Part shown: one piece after another, positions 8,483 to 16,941 of the stretch | Position numbering within the stretch: the first letter of the stretch is position 1 | How the letters are laid out: each line of letters begins with the position of its first letter | DNA from: Winogradskyella undariae | GTDB taxonomy: Bacteria > Bacteroidota > Bacteroidia > Flavobacteriales > Flavobacteriaceae | Reading direction: 5' to 3' | NCBI RefSeq assembly: GCF_013285155.1 | Contig: NZ_JABTEL010000001.1 | Coordinates: 372,001 to 436,000, forward strand | DNA: 64,000 nt | Notes under the pieces: model-generated | Told to the model about the DNA's origin: nothing | Seen by the model: only the letters and a program-made list of their open reading frames with translations | Database searches by the model: none | Made by a program: the position numbers and the translations under genes

Positions 8483-9856
8483 ATGAAGACTAAATTTACC
8501 ATACTGTTTCTTTCGCTTTTTATGAGTGTTAACCTTGGATTTGCTCAGCAAGATGAAGAGTGTATGAATAATCTATCAATTTTTGATAGTTATGTGAAGA
8601 GTAAAAAATATGATGACGCTTATGGCCCTTGGCAAATTGTAAGAGAAAAGTGTCCTAAGTTCAATAGAGCTATTTATGTGCATGGTGAAAAAATACTAAA
8701 GCATAAAATAGAGAATTCTACAGGAGATGAGCAGATAGCATTTATTAATGATTTAATTTTGTTATATGATCAAGGTAGAGAAAATTTCGAATCTAGATAT
8801 TCACTTGGTGAAATTTTAGAAGACAAAGCTAATTTAACATATAAGTATAGAAAAGTTTTAAATAAGACAGATCAAGAAGTTTATGATATGTTCGATGAAG
8901 CTTATACTAAGGATGTTGATAACTTTGATAGTGCAATAGGTCTTTATACTTATTTCTCTCTTGCTGTAGATTTATATGATGCAGGTGCTAAAACTCAAGA
9001 AGATGCACAATATTTATTTGATAAGTATGATGATGTTAGTGAAATAATTGAAGGTTTAATTGATGGTTATACTATAAACTTAAATAAGTATGCAGAAAAA
9101 GAAGAAGCTGGAGGTACTTTAACTAAAACAGAGTTAAGCCGTAAAGGGAGTTACGAATCTAATATCGAAGTTTTTGAAACAAAGATATTAGGAAGTATGG
9201 ATACAAAACTTGGTCAGAGAGCCAACTGTGAAGTATTAGTTCCTTTATATGAAAAAGATTTTGAAGCTAACAAAAATAATGGTGAGTGGTTGCAACGTGC
9301 TATGAACAGAATGTATGCAAAAGAGTGTAAGTCTGATCCATTGTTCTTAAAATTAGTGCAACAAAAGAATGCTATTGAGCCTAGTGCAGATACATCATTC
9401 TACTTATACTTATTAACTGACGAACAAAAATATTTCGATCAAACTATAAAATTAGAAACAGATCCATTAAAGAAAGCTAAGCTTTATAAAAAATTAGCCC
9501 AAGAGTTTAAAAATAAAGGAAGTTACTCTAAAGCAAGACAATACTATATGGAAGTTTTAAAACTTAATCCTTCTGATGGTTCACCTCATTTGTCAATTGC
9601 AGCAATGTATGCTAGCAGTGCAAATAGCTGTGGAGATACTAACTTTAACAAAAGAGCTGTATTTTGGTTAGCTGCATTAGAAGCAGAAAAAGCAGGTAGA
9701 GTAGATGGAAGATTAAAATCTCACGCAGCTAAAACAGCAGCAAGTTACAGAGGTAGTGCGCCATCTAAAACAGAGATTTTTAACTGTACTTGTGCAGGTG
9801 AAACTATTAGTATCGGATGTTGGATAGGACGTTCAGTAACTGTACCAAGTAATTAA
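8483..9856 (+). CDS. secreted TPR-repeat protein
   Basis: This 457-residue protein has a clear signal peptide (residues 1-22, cleavage near GFAQQ) and is probably periplasmic. It is largely helical. The best TPR-like helix pairs are near residues 330-375 (KAKLYKKLAQEFKNKG and SKARQYYMEVLKLNPSDG). The tail carries several cysteines (NCTCAG, IGCW), which suggests a disulfide. It sits immediately before lptC (no spacer) and after the decayed barrel gene. A scaffold role in envelope assembly is plausible, but no specific function can be assigned. Confidence 0.75.
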   Translation: MKTKFTILFLSLFMSVNLGFAQQDEECMNNLSIFDSYVKSKKYDDAYGPWQIVREKCPKFNRAIYVHGEKILKHKIENSTGDEQIAFINDLILLYDQGRENFESRYSLGEILEDKANLTYKYRKVLNKTDQEVYDMFDEAYTKDVDNFDSAIGLYTYFSLAVDLYDAGAKTQEDAQYLFDKYDDVSEIIEGLIDGYTINLNKYAEKEEAGGTLTKTELSRKGSYESNIEVFETKILGSMDTKLGQRANCEVLVPLYEKDFEANKNNGEWLQRAMNRMYAKECKSDPLFLKLVQQKNAIEPSADTSFYLYLLTDEQKYFDQTIKLETDPLKKAKLYKKLAQEFKNKGSYSKARQYYMEVLKLNPSDGSPHLSIAAMYASSANSCGDTNFNKRAVFWLAALEAEKAGRVDGRLKSHAAKTAASYRGSAPSKTEIFNCTCAGETISIGCWIGRSVTVPSN

Positions 9857-10423
9857 TTGAAAAAAAATAAATTACATATCATCAAAAACTTAGTCACAGC
9901 AATCGTTGTGACTTTGTTTTTTTCTTGTGAGAACGACTTTAATGAAGTTCAAAAGGTCGGGTTATTGCAAAATCAACCTATTGGTGAAGCCGTAGATTTA
10001 GATCTCGATTACACAGAGTTTAAAGAAGATACGGTAAGATTACTGTCTAATTTGCGGAGTCCTAAAATGTTGGATTATTCTAATCGAAGTTTTGCTTTTA
10101 ACGAATTTCCAGAAGGTGTAGAGCTTAATATTTTTGATGAACAAGGTAATAAGACAACTATTACTTCTGATTATGCTATTGTTTATTCTGAAACGGATAT
10201 GATAGATTTACGTGGCAATGTTAAAATTGCAACATACCAAAAAGATACTTTGTTTACAGAGCAATTATATTATAACCAAAAGTTAGAATGGGCTTTTACT
10301 AATGAGTCCTTTTTACTTAAGAGTTTATCGGGTAATCTATATGGTATTGGATTTGATTCTGATAAAAACTTAAAAGAAAAACAAGTGGTAGAACCTGGTG
10401 GTGATTTTCAAGTTAAGAAATAA
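9857..10423 (+). CDS. lptC: LPS export periplasmic protein LptC (lipoprotein form)
   Basis: LptC belongs to the LptB2FGC machine that extracts lipopolysaccharide from the inner membrane. The N-terminus has a hydrophobic segment ending in the lipobox FFSC (Cys24). The rest is the beta-jellyroll repeat pattern of the OstA/LptC fold (ITSDYAIVYSETDMIDLRGNVKI, then LFTEQLYYNQKLEWAFTN), 188 residues in all. The start must be TTG at 9857 or later, because the TAA of the preceding gene is directly upstream in the same frame. Confidence 0.88.
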   Translation: MKKNKLHIIKNLVTAIVVTLFFSCENDFNEVQKVGLLQNQPIGEAVDLDLDYTEFKEDTVRLLSNLRSPKMLDYSNRSFAFNEFPEGVELNIFDEQGNKTTITSDYAIVYSETDMIDLRGNVKIATYQKDTLFTEQLYYNQKLEWAFTNESFLLKSLSGNLYGIGFDSDKNLKEKQVVEPGGDFQVKK

Positions 10424-10424
10424 C

Positions 10425-10432
10425 TATCTTTG
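10425..10432 (+). promoter_or_regulatory. candidate -7 box (TAnnTTTG) for the small membrane protein and CNNM gene
   Basis: TATCTTTG matches the Bacteroidota -7 consensus exactly and lies 25 bases before the start codon at 10457. No good TTTG -33 element is present at the usual spacing, so this is a weak call. Confidence 0.4.
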
Positions 10433-10456
10433 TTCAATAATTATTTTAATTAACAC

Positions 10457-10648
10457 ATGAAAATACAAAAGATTTTTCATTACGCTTATATTATTTTTGC
10501 AGCACTATTTGTTTACGATGCCATTACAAAATGGTCAGACGATAGAAACAAAGCTTACATGTTATTACTTTTTGCAGCCTTAGCAACCTTTATGTTTTTC
10601 TTTAGGAAGCGTTTTAGTAAAAAGATGGAAGACAATAACAATAAATAA
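10457..10648 (+). CDS. small two-helix membrane protein
   Basis: This 63-residue protein has two hydrophobic segments (about residues 8-22 and 34-50), a basic end and a short polar tail (KKMEDNNNK). It is placed 33 bp after lptC and 3 bp before the CNNM-type gene, so it is very probably expressed with the latter. I do not recognise a family. By my recollection a similarly small membrane protein is often found here in flavobacteria, which supports a real gene. Confidence 0.7.
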   Translation: MKIQKIFHYAYIIFAALFVYDAITKWSDDRNKAYMLLLFAALATFMFFFRKRFSKKMEDNNNK

Positions 10649-10651
10649 TTT

Positions 10652-11941
10652 ATGACTGCTGACTTAGTCATTATTATAACTACACTCATATTATCTGCTT
10701 TTTTCTCAGGGATGGAAATTGCATATGTTTCTTCCAATAAAATTCATATCGAGTTAGAGAAAAAACAAGGTGATTTCTTAGGGAAAATATTAGATAAACT
10801 TACGGCTAAACCTTCCAAATATATTGCAACCATGCTTATTGGTAATAATATAGCATTGGTTATTTATGGTCTTAAAATGGGTGAAGTCTTGGTAAATTGG
10901 TTTAATTCCATGCTGCCTTCAGACAGTCCTATTTTAAGTTATTTGTTTGTAGATCTTCAGTTGCTATCTCAAACCGTAATTTCTACATTAGTTATTTTAG
11001 TTACAGCAGAATTCTTACCAAAAGTATTTTTTCAGATTTATGCCAACACCTTATTAAAGGTTTTAGCTTTTCCTACCTATATTTTTTATGTTATATTTTC
11101 ATGGATTTCAGATTTTATAATTTGGATTTCAGAAGCTGTTTTAAAATACATATTTAGAGCAGAAGGTGAAGATGTTGTACTTGCAATGACCAAAGTAGAA
11201 CTTGGTAATTATATTACAGAGCAAATGGAATCTGTTGATGATGGTGATGATGTAGATAGTGAAATTCAAATATTTCAGAATGCATTAGAATTTTCAGGTG
11301 TAAAAGCAAGAGAGGTGATGGTGCCTCGTACCGAAATTACATGTGTAGATGTTTCAGATAGTATAGAGAATCTAAGACGACTTTTTATTGAAACAGGTCG
11401 GACTAAAGTTATTATTTATAAAGATAATATAGATGATATATTAGGTTATGTACATTCATTTGAATTGTTTAAAAAACCTAAAACAATCAGTTCTGTAATT
11501 ATGCCTGTCGGTTTTGTACCAGAAACAATTCTTGTTAAAGATGTCTTGAGCATTTTAATTAAGAAACGTCGTAGTATGGCCGTAGTTATTGATGAGTATG
11601 GTGGGACTTCTGGAATAATGACTGTTGAAGATATTATTGAAGAGTTAGTTGGTGAGATTGAAGATGAGCATGATACTGTAGAAATGGTAGAAGAGCAATT
11701 AAGTGAAAATACGTATAAGTTTTCTGCGAGATTAGAAGTTGACTACGTTAATGAAACCTATAAGTTGAATCTTCCCAAAAATGAAAATTATGAAACTTTA
11801 GGAGGATTAATTGTACATGAGACCGAAGGCATTCCGGAAGAAAATGATGATGTACAAATAGAAAATTTTAAGTTTACAGTAACTGAAGTTTCCTCTACGA
11901 AAATTGACGAAGTCATCTTAAAAGTCTTCGATGTCGATTAG
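10652..11941 (+). CDS. CNNM/CorC-HlyC family protein (DUF21, CBS pair, CorC_HlyC)
   Basis: This 429-residue inner-membrane protein has the layout of the hemolysin/CNNM magnesium-transport family. A DUF21 membrane domain with about four helices (residues 1-150) is followed by a CBS-domain pair (about 205-330, with VMVPRTEITCVD and VVIDEYGGTSGIMTVEDI) and a C-terminal CorC_HlyC domain (about 345-427). A role in divalent cation export or homeostasis is known for relatives but not proven here. The gliding protein GldE is a paralogue of the same build. No gldD lies next to this gene, so I do not call it gldE. Confidence 0.88.
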   Translation: MTADLVIIITTLILSAFFSGMEIAYVSSNKIHIELEKKQGDFLGKILDKLTAKPSKYIATMLIGNNIALVIYGLKMGEVLVNWFNSMLPSDSPILSYLFVDLQLLSQTVISTLVILVTAEFLPKVFFQIYANTLLKVLAFPTYIFYVIFSWISDFIIWISEAVLKYIFRAEGEDVVLAMTKVELGNYITEQMESVDDGDDVDSEIQIFQNALEFSGVKAREVMVPRTEITCVDVSDSIENLRRLFIETGRTKVIIYKDNIDDILGYVHSFELFKKPKTISSVIMPVGFVPETILVKDVLSILIKKRRSMAVVIDEYGGTSGIMTVEDIIEELVGEIEDEHDTVEMVEEQLSENTYKFSARLEVDYVNETYKLNLPKNENYETLGGLIVHETEGIPEENDDVQIENFKFTVTEVSSTKIDEVILKVFDVD

Positions 11942-12043
11942 TGATTATGTCATTATTTTTTAAATTATTAGCGCTCTATAACCGCTAGAAATTTCAATCT
12001 ATTTCAGTAATTTTTTAAAGGTCTATAAAAACTAAACTTCTCC

Positions 12044-12074
12044 TTTTATTATTTGCTAGAATATGTTATTTTCG
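12044..12074 (+). promoter_or_regulatory. candidate promoter of the PpiD-like gene
   Basis: TTTT (12044-12047), a 19-nt spacer and TATTTTCG (12067-12074) resemble TTTG-N19-TAnnTTTG with one mismatch in each box. The start codon is 41 bases downstream. Confidence 0.35.
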
Positions 12075-12115
12075 CACACTTATTTATACCAAATTAAAGA
12101 GGATACAAAAAGACT

Positions 12116-14263
12116 ATGGCAGTTTTAAATAAAATTAGACAGCGCTCACTGATATTAATATTAGTAATCGCATTAGCGTTATTTTCATTCGTAATTGGAG
12201 ATTTATTCAAGAATTCTGATGCCTTAACAGGTGGTTCGCAAGATGTTGTTGCTACAATTAATGGAACAGACATCAATAGAGTAGAATTTCAACAAAAAGT
12301 AAAAAACTATCAAGATAGATCTGGAGGAAGACAAACTTCTACACAGTCTATGAATGCTATTTACAGTCAAGAACTTCGTAGAATTGTTCTAGAGTCTGAG
12401 TTTGAAGAATTAGGATTGTCTGTTGAAAAAGACGAAATGAGAGATTTGTTGAAGCTTAGTTTTTCTTCATATCCAGAATTTCAAGATGCAAACGGTAACT
12501 TTGATGTTAATCGTTTAAATGCATTTATTGCAAACTTGAAAGATTTAAATGGAGAAACTGCTCCTTTAGGTAACTTTTTAGTAAACTATGATAGTTGGAC
12601 AAATAATGAGCAAACTATTGCAGTTAGTGCTAAACAACAAACATATTATAATTTAGTGAAAGCAGGTCTTAGTGCTACGATCTCTGAAGCTGAAGAAGAA
12701 TATTTTGGAGATGCAAAAACTGTAGATATTAAATATGTACAAATACCTTACACTACTATAGATGATAGTACGGTTGAAGTTTCTAAAAGCGATATTACTG
12801 CTTACATGAAAAATCATGAAGCAACTTACAAAACTGATGCAACTACTGAAGTTGTTTATGTAGAGTTTAAAGAAGAAGCTTCTAAAGCTGATGAAGATAA
12901 AATAAAAGCTGATTTGTTAGCTTTAAAATCTGATAGAACAGAATATAATGAGAATAGTAAGAATAGTGAAACTATTCCTGGTTTTGATTCAGCTACAGAT
13001 ATTGAAGAATTTGTAAATTCTTATTCTGAAGTAAAATATAATGATGCCTTTTTAAGAGCAGCACAATTACCAACCGTAGCTAAAGATACTTTAATGAATT
13101 TAGCTATTGGTCAATATTACGGACCTTATAAAGACGGTGAATTCTATAAATTATCTAAAATTGTTGATGTTAAACAATTACCAGATTCAGTTAATGTTCG
13201 TCATATTTTAATTCCACATGTTGGAGGACAAAGAGCAGATGCTTCTGTTACTAAGACTCCAGAGCAAGCTAAAGCTACAGCAGATAGTATTTATGCTGCA
13301 ATTAAAGGAGGAACTAAATTTATGGATTTATTAGATCTATCTTCTGATAAAGTAAGTAATGAGCAAGATGGTGAAATTGAGTTTGATTATTTAGCAGGAA
13401 TGGCACCAGAATTTAAAGCTTATGCTTTTGATAATAAAGAAGGAGATATAGCTGTTGTTCAAACATCTTTTGGATACCATATTATAGAGATATTAGAACA
13501 AAAAAGTTTTAATAAAGCGATTAAAGTAGCAACTATAGCTAGTAAGATTGAGCCTTCAGATGAAACACTACAAAATGTGTTTAATACAATGTCTAAATTT
13601 GAAATAGCTATAAAAGATGGTGATTTTAATGCTCTTGCTAAAGAAGGTAACTTAACTGTGAAGCCTATTACTTTTAATGCATTGGATGAAAATATTCCTG
13701 GATTAGGAAGTCAAAGAGAAGTGGTACGTTGGTCTTTTGAAGATGATACAGAAGCTGGTGATTATAAAAATTTCCCAATCTCTAACTTTGGATTTATTGT
13801 AGCTAAAGTAGTAGAAAAAAGAGAGGCTGGTTTAATGAGTACAGAAGATGCTTCTATAACTGCTTTACCTGAAATTAGAAAAGAAAAGAAAGCGAAGTTA
13901 ATTCGTGAAAAATTAAGTGCAACTACTGTTGTTGATATAGCAAAAAATCAAGGACAGAGTCCAAGAACAGCTGCTGCGCTTACTATTAATAATACAACTT
14001 TATCAGGAGCAGGTGTTGAGCCTAAAGTTATTGGAGCTGCATTTGGTTTAGCTCAAGGTGCTACTTCTAAACCTATTGATGGTGAAAAAGGTGTTTATGT
14101 AATTGAAGTTACTAAAGTTACTGAAGCAACAAAATTAGAAAACTATACTGCTATTATGAACAGATTAAACTCTGAACGTAGAAATACAGTACAGACTGAA
14201 GTATTTAAAGCTTTAGAAAATGCTGCTGAAATTGAAGATAATAGAGCAAAAACGGTATACTAA
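12116..14263 (+). CDS. PpiD/SurA-type peptidylprolyl isomerase, membrane-anchored
   Basis: This 715-residue periplasmic foldase resembles PpiD. A single N-terminal membrane helix (about residues 10-30, LILILVIALALFSFVIGDLF) anchors it. It is followed by a SurA_N-like chaperone domain (FQQKVKNYQD onward) and a parvulin rotamase domain near residues 360-465 (NVRHILIPHVGG, then FGYHIIEI). The helical and beta C-terminal portion ends at KTVY. It helps fold exported envelope proteins. It is a single-gene unit with its own terminator. Confidence 0.9.
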   Translation: MAVLNKIRQRSLILILVIALALFSFVIGDLFKNSDALTGGSQDVVATINGTDINRVEFQQKVKNYQDRSGGRQTSTQSMNAIYSQELRRIVLESEFEELGLSVEKDEMRDLLKLSFSSYPEFQDANGNFDVNRLNAFIANLKDLNGETAPLGNFLVNYDSWTNNEQTIAVSAKQQTYYNLVKAGLSATISEAEEEYFGDAKTVDIKYVQIPYTTIDDSTVEVSKSDITAYMKNHEATYKTDATTEVVYVEFKEEASKADEDKIKADLLALKSDRTEYNENSKNSETIPGFDSATDIEEFVNSYSEVKYNDAFLRAAQLPTVAKDTLMNLAIGQYYGPYKDGEFYKLSKIVDVKQLPDSVNVRHILIPHVGGQRADASVTKTPEQAKATADSIYAAIKGGTKFMDLLDLSSDKVSNEQDGEIEFDYLAGMAPEFKAYAFDNKEGDIAVVQTSFGYHIIEILEQKSFNKAIKVATIASKIEPSDETLQNVFNTMSKFEIAIKDGDFNALAKEGNLTVKPITFNALDENIPGLGSQREVVRWSFEDDTEAGDYKNFPISNFGFIVAKVVEKREAGLMSTEDASITALPEIRKEKKAKLIREKLSATTVVDIAKNQGQSPRTAAALTINNTTLSGAGVEPKVIGAAFGLAQGATSKPIDGEKGVYVIEVTKVTEATKLENYTAIMNRLNSERRNTVQTEVFKALENAAEIEDNRAKTVY

Positions 14264-14284
14264 CCGTATAGAATTAATAGTATT

Positions 14285-14320
14285 AAAAAAGGCTTTACAT
14301 TTCTGTAAAGCCTTTTTTTT
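14285..14320 (+). terminator. bidirectional terminator between ppiD-like and the mevalonate genes
   Basis: A perfect 15-bp stem (14285-14299 with 14304-14318, core GGCTTTACA/TGTAAAGCC) has a TTTC loop and flanking A and T runs. It can therefore stop transcription from both the plus-strand gene and the convergent minus-strand kinase gene. Confidence 0.9.
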
Positions 14321-14381
14321 ATGTCAATAGTTTTGTCTAAAGTGTGTGTGTTGAATTACTTCTATTAAGAGCTAAAACGCT

Positions 14382-15314
14382 TTATAATACCATCTCTTTG
14401 TATGAAATTACAGTATCATAACCACGATCATTAAAGTACGATGTAGGGTTTTCTTCTGATGTTACCATAACAAAATCTCCACCCCAAGCCCCTAAACTCT
14501 TTACGGCGCCTTTAAAGTCAGAAAACAAGCGTGATTTAATAGATTCGTGTTGAATTAATTTTGAAATTATAGTTTCATGATTTTCAATTAAGCTTTCAAA
14601 TTCTGTAAGGGAAGTACAAGAAATCATTGTTTCGGTTATAGCGTTAATATCATTTATGATATCAGTATTAACTTTTCCAAGTTTCTTATAGGTCGAAATA
14701 CCATCTCTACTATTTTGCTTTTGATTGAGGTATACAAAATAGAGTTGATCTATAAATTTCGGTTGAAATTTCACAACATCAACTACCGGGTTTGTTTTAG
14801 ATTTTAATTTAAAAGTTATAGGTGTATCGTTTTGTGCACAGGCAATATCATAACCACTCCCGCCAAATGTTTTTTGTAATAATTGGTAAGCATTTACATT
14901 GGCCCAATCTGCCATATTATTAATTAAGGTTGAGGAAGTACCTAAACCCCAAGCCCTGTTAAAATCTTGATGTGTTGTAATATTATAACCTTCTCCTGAA
15001 GCTAAAAAATCAGGATTCATATCTCTGATAGCTTTCAGTATTTGAATTAAACGCTCACTTACATCGTTATTAACTTTAGCTATTATGCAAAGTATGTCTG
15101 AATCATTTTCGATTAAAAACTCATCTTCAAACCAAACCTCATTAAGCTCATTATAACTTTTCCAATAGATGATGTTTGTAGTGTTGTTTTCAACCGTTAA
15201 ACTCTGACCGTATTTTGTAGGTATTGCTAAAGCTTTAGCGCCATCTAAAACAGCATATTCTGCTGTGAGTAGTAATTTTCCGTTACTTCGGTAGGTGTGA
15301 GAGTGAGAGTTCAA
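14382..15314 (-). CDS. GYDIA-family GHMP kinase (mevalonate pathway)
   Basis: This 310-residue GHMP-superfamily small-molecule kinase has N-terminal SNGKLLLTAEYAVLDG, the ATP-binding glycine/serine loop WGLGTSSTLINN, the diagnostic GGSGYDIACA and a C-terminal GAWGGDFVMVTS. It lies beside HMG-CoA reductase on the same strand, so a step in the lower mevalonate pathway (mevalonate or phosphomevalonate phosphorylation) is inferred. The exact substrate is not settled. The first codon is TTG. The upstream frame has no ATG before a stop, and the conserved SNGKLLL follows within 10 residues, so TTG is the likely start. Confidence 0.85.
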   Translation of the reverse strand: MNSHSHTYRSNGKLLLTAEYAVLDGAKALAIPTKYGQSLTVENNTTNIIYWKSYNELNEVWFEDEFLIENDSDILCIIAKVNNDVSERLIQILKAIRDMNPDFLASGEGYNITTHQDFNRAWGLGTSSTLINNMADWANVNAYQLLQKTFGGSGYDIACAQNDTPITFKLKSKTNPVVDVVKFQPKFIDQLYFVYLNQKQNSRDGISTYKKLGKVNTDIINDINAITETMISCTSLTEFESLIENHETIISKLIQHESIKSRLFSDFKGAVKSLGAWGGDFVMVTSEENPTSYFNDRGYDTVISYKEMVL

Positions 15315-15384
15315 AATGAATGAGATATATGATTTTATTTTACTATGAAACTATGTAGCTTCTAGCCTTTGTTACTTTAAAAAA

Positions 15385-16701
15385 CTATTTCCGCAAAGCT
15401 TCAATAGCATCTACAACGGCACTATGCGTTACTGTATGTGTTTTAAAATGCTCCACTAATTTTACTTTTTCTACTTCAGTAGCTTCAAACTGATTTAGAA
15501 TATTCATTAAATGCATTTTCATATGCCCTTCTTGAATTCCTGTGGTTGTCAATGATTTTACAGCACCAAAATTCTGAGCTAATCCTGCAATAGCAACAAT
15601 CTGCATTAAATCTTTCGCATTGGGTTTTTGAAGCATTTCCATTGCAAATTTCACTAAAGGATGTAAACTTGTTAAACCACCAACGGTTCCTAAAGCTAAT
15701 GGAATTTCAATCCAGAATTTAAAGACACCATTATCGATAGAGCAATGTGTTAAACTTGAATATTTACCGTCTTTTGCAGCATAGGCATGCACACCTGCTT
15801 CAACGGCTCTAAAATCATTACCTGTTGCTAAAACAACGGCATCAATCCCATTCATTATTCCTTTATTATGCGTAACAGCTCGGTAAGGTTCTATTTCTGC
15901 TATGCTAACCGCTTGTTTAAATTTTTGAGCAAATTGTTGCGGATTCGGAATGTCTTTACTTTTTAAATCTTCAATATTACAAGAGACTTCTGCACGCACT
16001 AAACATTCTGGTACGTAATTAGAAAGAATACTCATTACAATAGTAATATCCTTTTCGTCTTCTGTAAAATCTTTAAATTGTAACGCTTCTGTTTTAAAAC
16101 TTGTAGCAAATTGCTCTAAACATGAGTTGATGAAATTTGCCCCCATCGCATCTAAGGTTTCAAACGTAGCATGAAGTTGATAATAGTTGGGCAAATCTTT
16201 AGTTTTATTACGTAATTCAATATCTAAAATTCCACCACCTCTACGTTCCATATTTTTTGTGATGGAAGCAGTATCTTCAATTAATTTAGGTTTAACGGCT
16301 TTAAAAAATGCTTCAAGTTTAGCGGTATCACCTTCGTATATAAAATGAACTTGACCAATTTTTTCAGTCGAAATGACTTCAGCTTTAAAACCACCGCGTT
16401 CTAACCAAAATTTAGCAGCTTTACTAGCAGCAGCTACCACAGAACTTTCTTCAATTGCCATAGGAATAGCATAAAGCGTATCATTTATTAGAAAGTTGGG
16501 CGCAACACCTAATGGTAAATAATAGTTGGTAATGGTATTTTCTATAAACTCATCGTGTAACTTTTGTAATTTATCGTCTGAATTCCAATACTGTTGCACA
16601 AGTGTCTTAGCGCTATCTTGATCTGTGAAATAGGTGTCTAAAAGCCAATCGATTTTTTCGGATTTAGAAAGCTTTGAAAAGCCTGAAATGATGTTGTGCA
16701 T
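15385..16701 (-). CDS. mvaA: hydroxymethylglutaryl-CoA reductase, class II
   Basis: This enzyme interconverts HMG-CoA and mevalonate, supplying isoprenoid precursors. I chose the ATG at 16701 (438 residues, starting MHNIISGFSKLSKSEK), because this matches class II enzymes; the frame is open 21 codons further upstream without a family match. Catalytic motifs are the Glu of PMAIEESSVVAAAS (residue 84 or 85), the Lys of HNKGIMNGIDAV, the Asp of TGNDFRAVEAG and the His of EGHMKMHL. ERRGGG and LGTVGGLTSLHP are also present. There are no N-terminal membrane helices, as expected for class II. It probably forms an operon with the GHMP kinase 70 bp downstream. Confidence 0.94.
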   Translation of the reverse strand: MHNIISGFSKLSKSEKIDWLLDTYFTDQDSAKTLVQQYWNSDDKLQKLHDEFIENTITNYYLPLGVAPNFLINDTLYAIPMAIEESSVVAAASKAAKFWLERGGFKAEVISTEKIGQVHFIYEGDTAKLEAFFKAVKPKLIEDTASITKNMERRGGGILDIELRNKTKDLPNYYQLHATFETLDAMGANFINSCLEQFATSFKTEALQFKDFTEDEKDITIVMSILSNYVPECLVRAEVSCNIEDLKSKDIPNPQQFAQKFKQAVSIAEIEPYRAVTHNKGIMNGIDAVVLATGNDFRAVEAGVHAYAAKDGKYSSLTHCSIDNGVFKFWIEIPLALGTVGGLTSLHPLVKFAMEMLQKPNAKDLMQIVAIAGLAQNFGAVKSLTTTGIQEGHMKMHLMNILNQFEATEVEKVKLVEHFKTHTVTHSAVVDAIEALRK

Positions 16702-16889
16702 ATTGGTTTTGTGTTTAAAAAAAACAAAGATACTAGGATTGGTGTAAAATGCTTTAATAATCAATTACAAAAGCCGATTTACTGTTAATAATAGTGGTTT
16801 TTTCCATAATTTTTAGTAAACTTGGCATTGCTTTATTAAAATTTAAATTTTAGAAAAAGAGCATGCTAAAAATCCTTTTAAATATGAGG

Positions 16890-16920
16890 TTTGTTAATAG
16901 TAAAAAGCGTGTGATCTTTG
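16890..16920 (+). promoter_or_regulatory. candidate promoter of the DPP IV gene
   Basis: TTTG (16890-16893), an exactly 19-nt spacer and GATCTTTG (16913-16920) fit TTTG-N19-TAnnTTTG with one mismatch. The DPP IV start codon is 21 bases downstream. This is the best full promoter match in the window. Confidence 0.6.
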
Positions 16921-16941
16921 GATAATAATAACGATTAACAC

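Noticed and set aside
16702..16764. Upstream extension of the HMG-CoA reductase frame
   Set aside because: The added 21 residues do not fit class II enzymes, which start close to the ATG at 16701.
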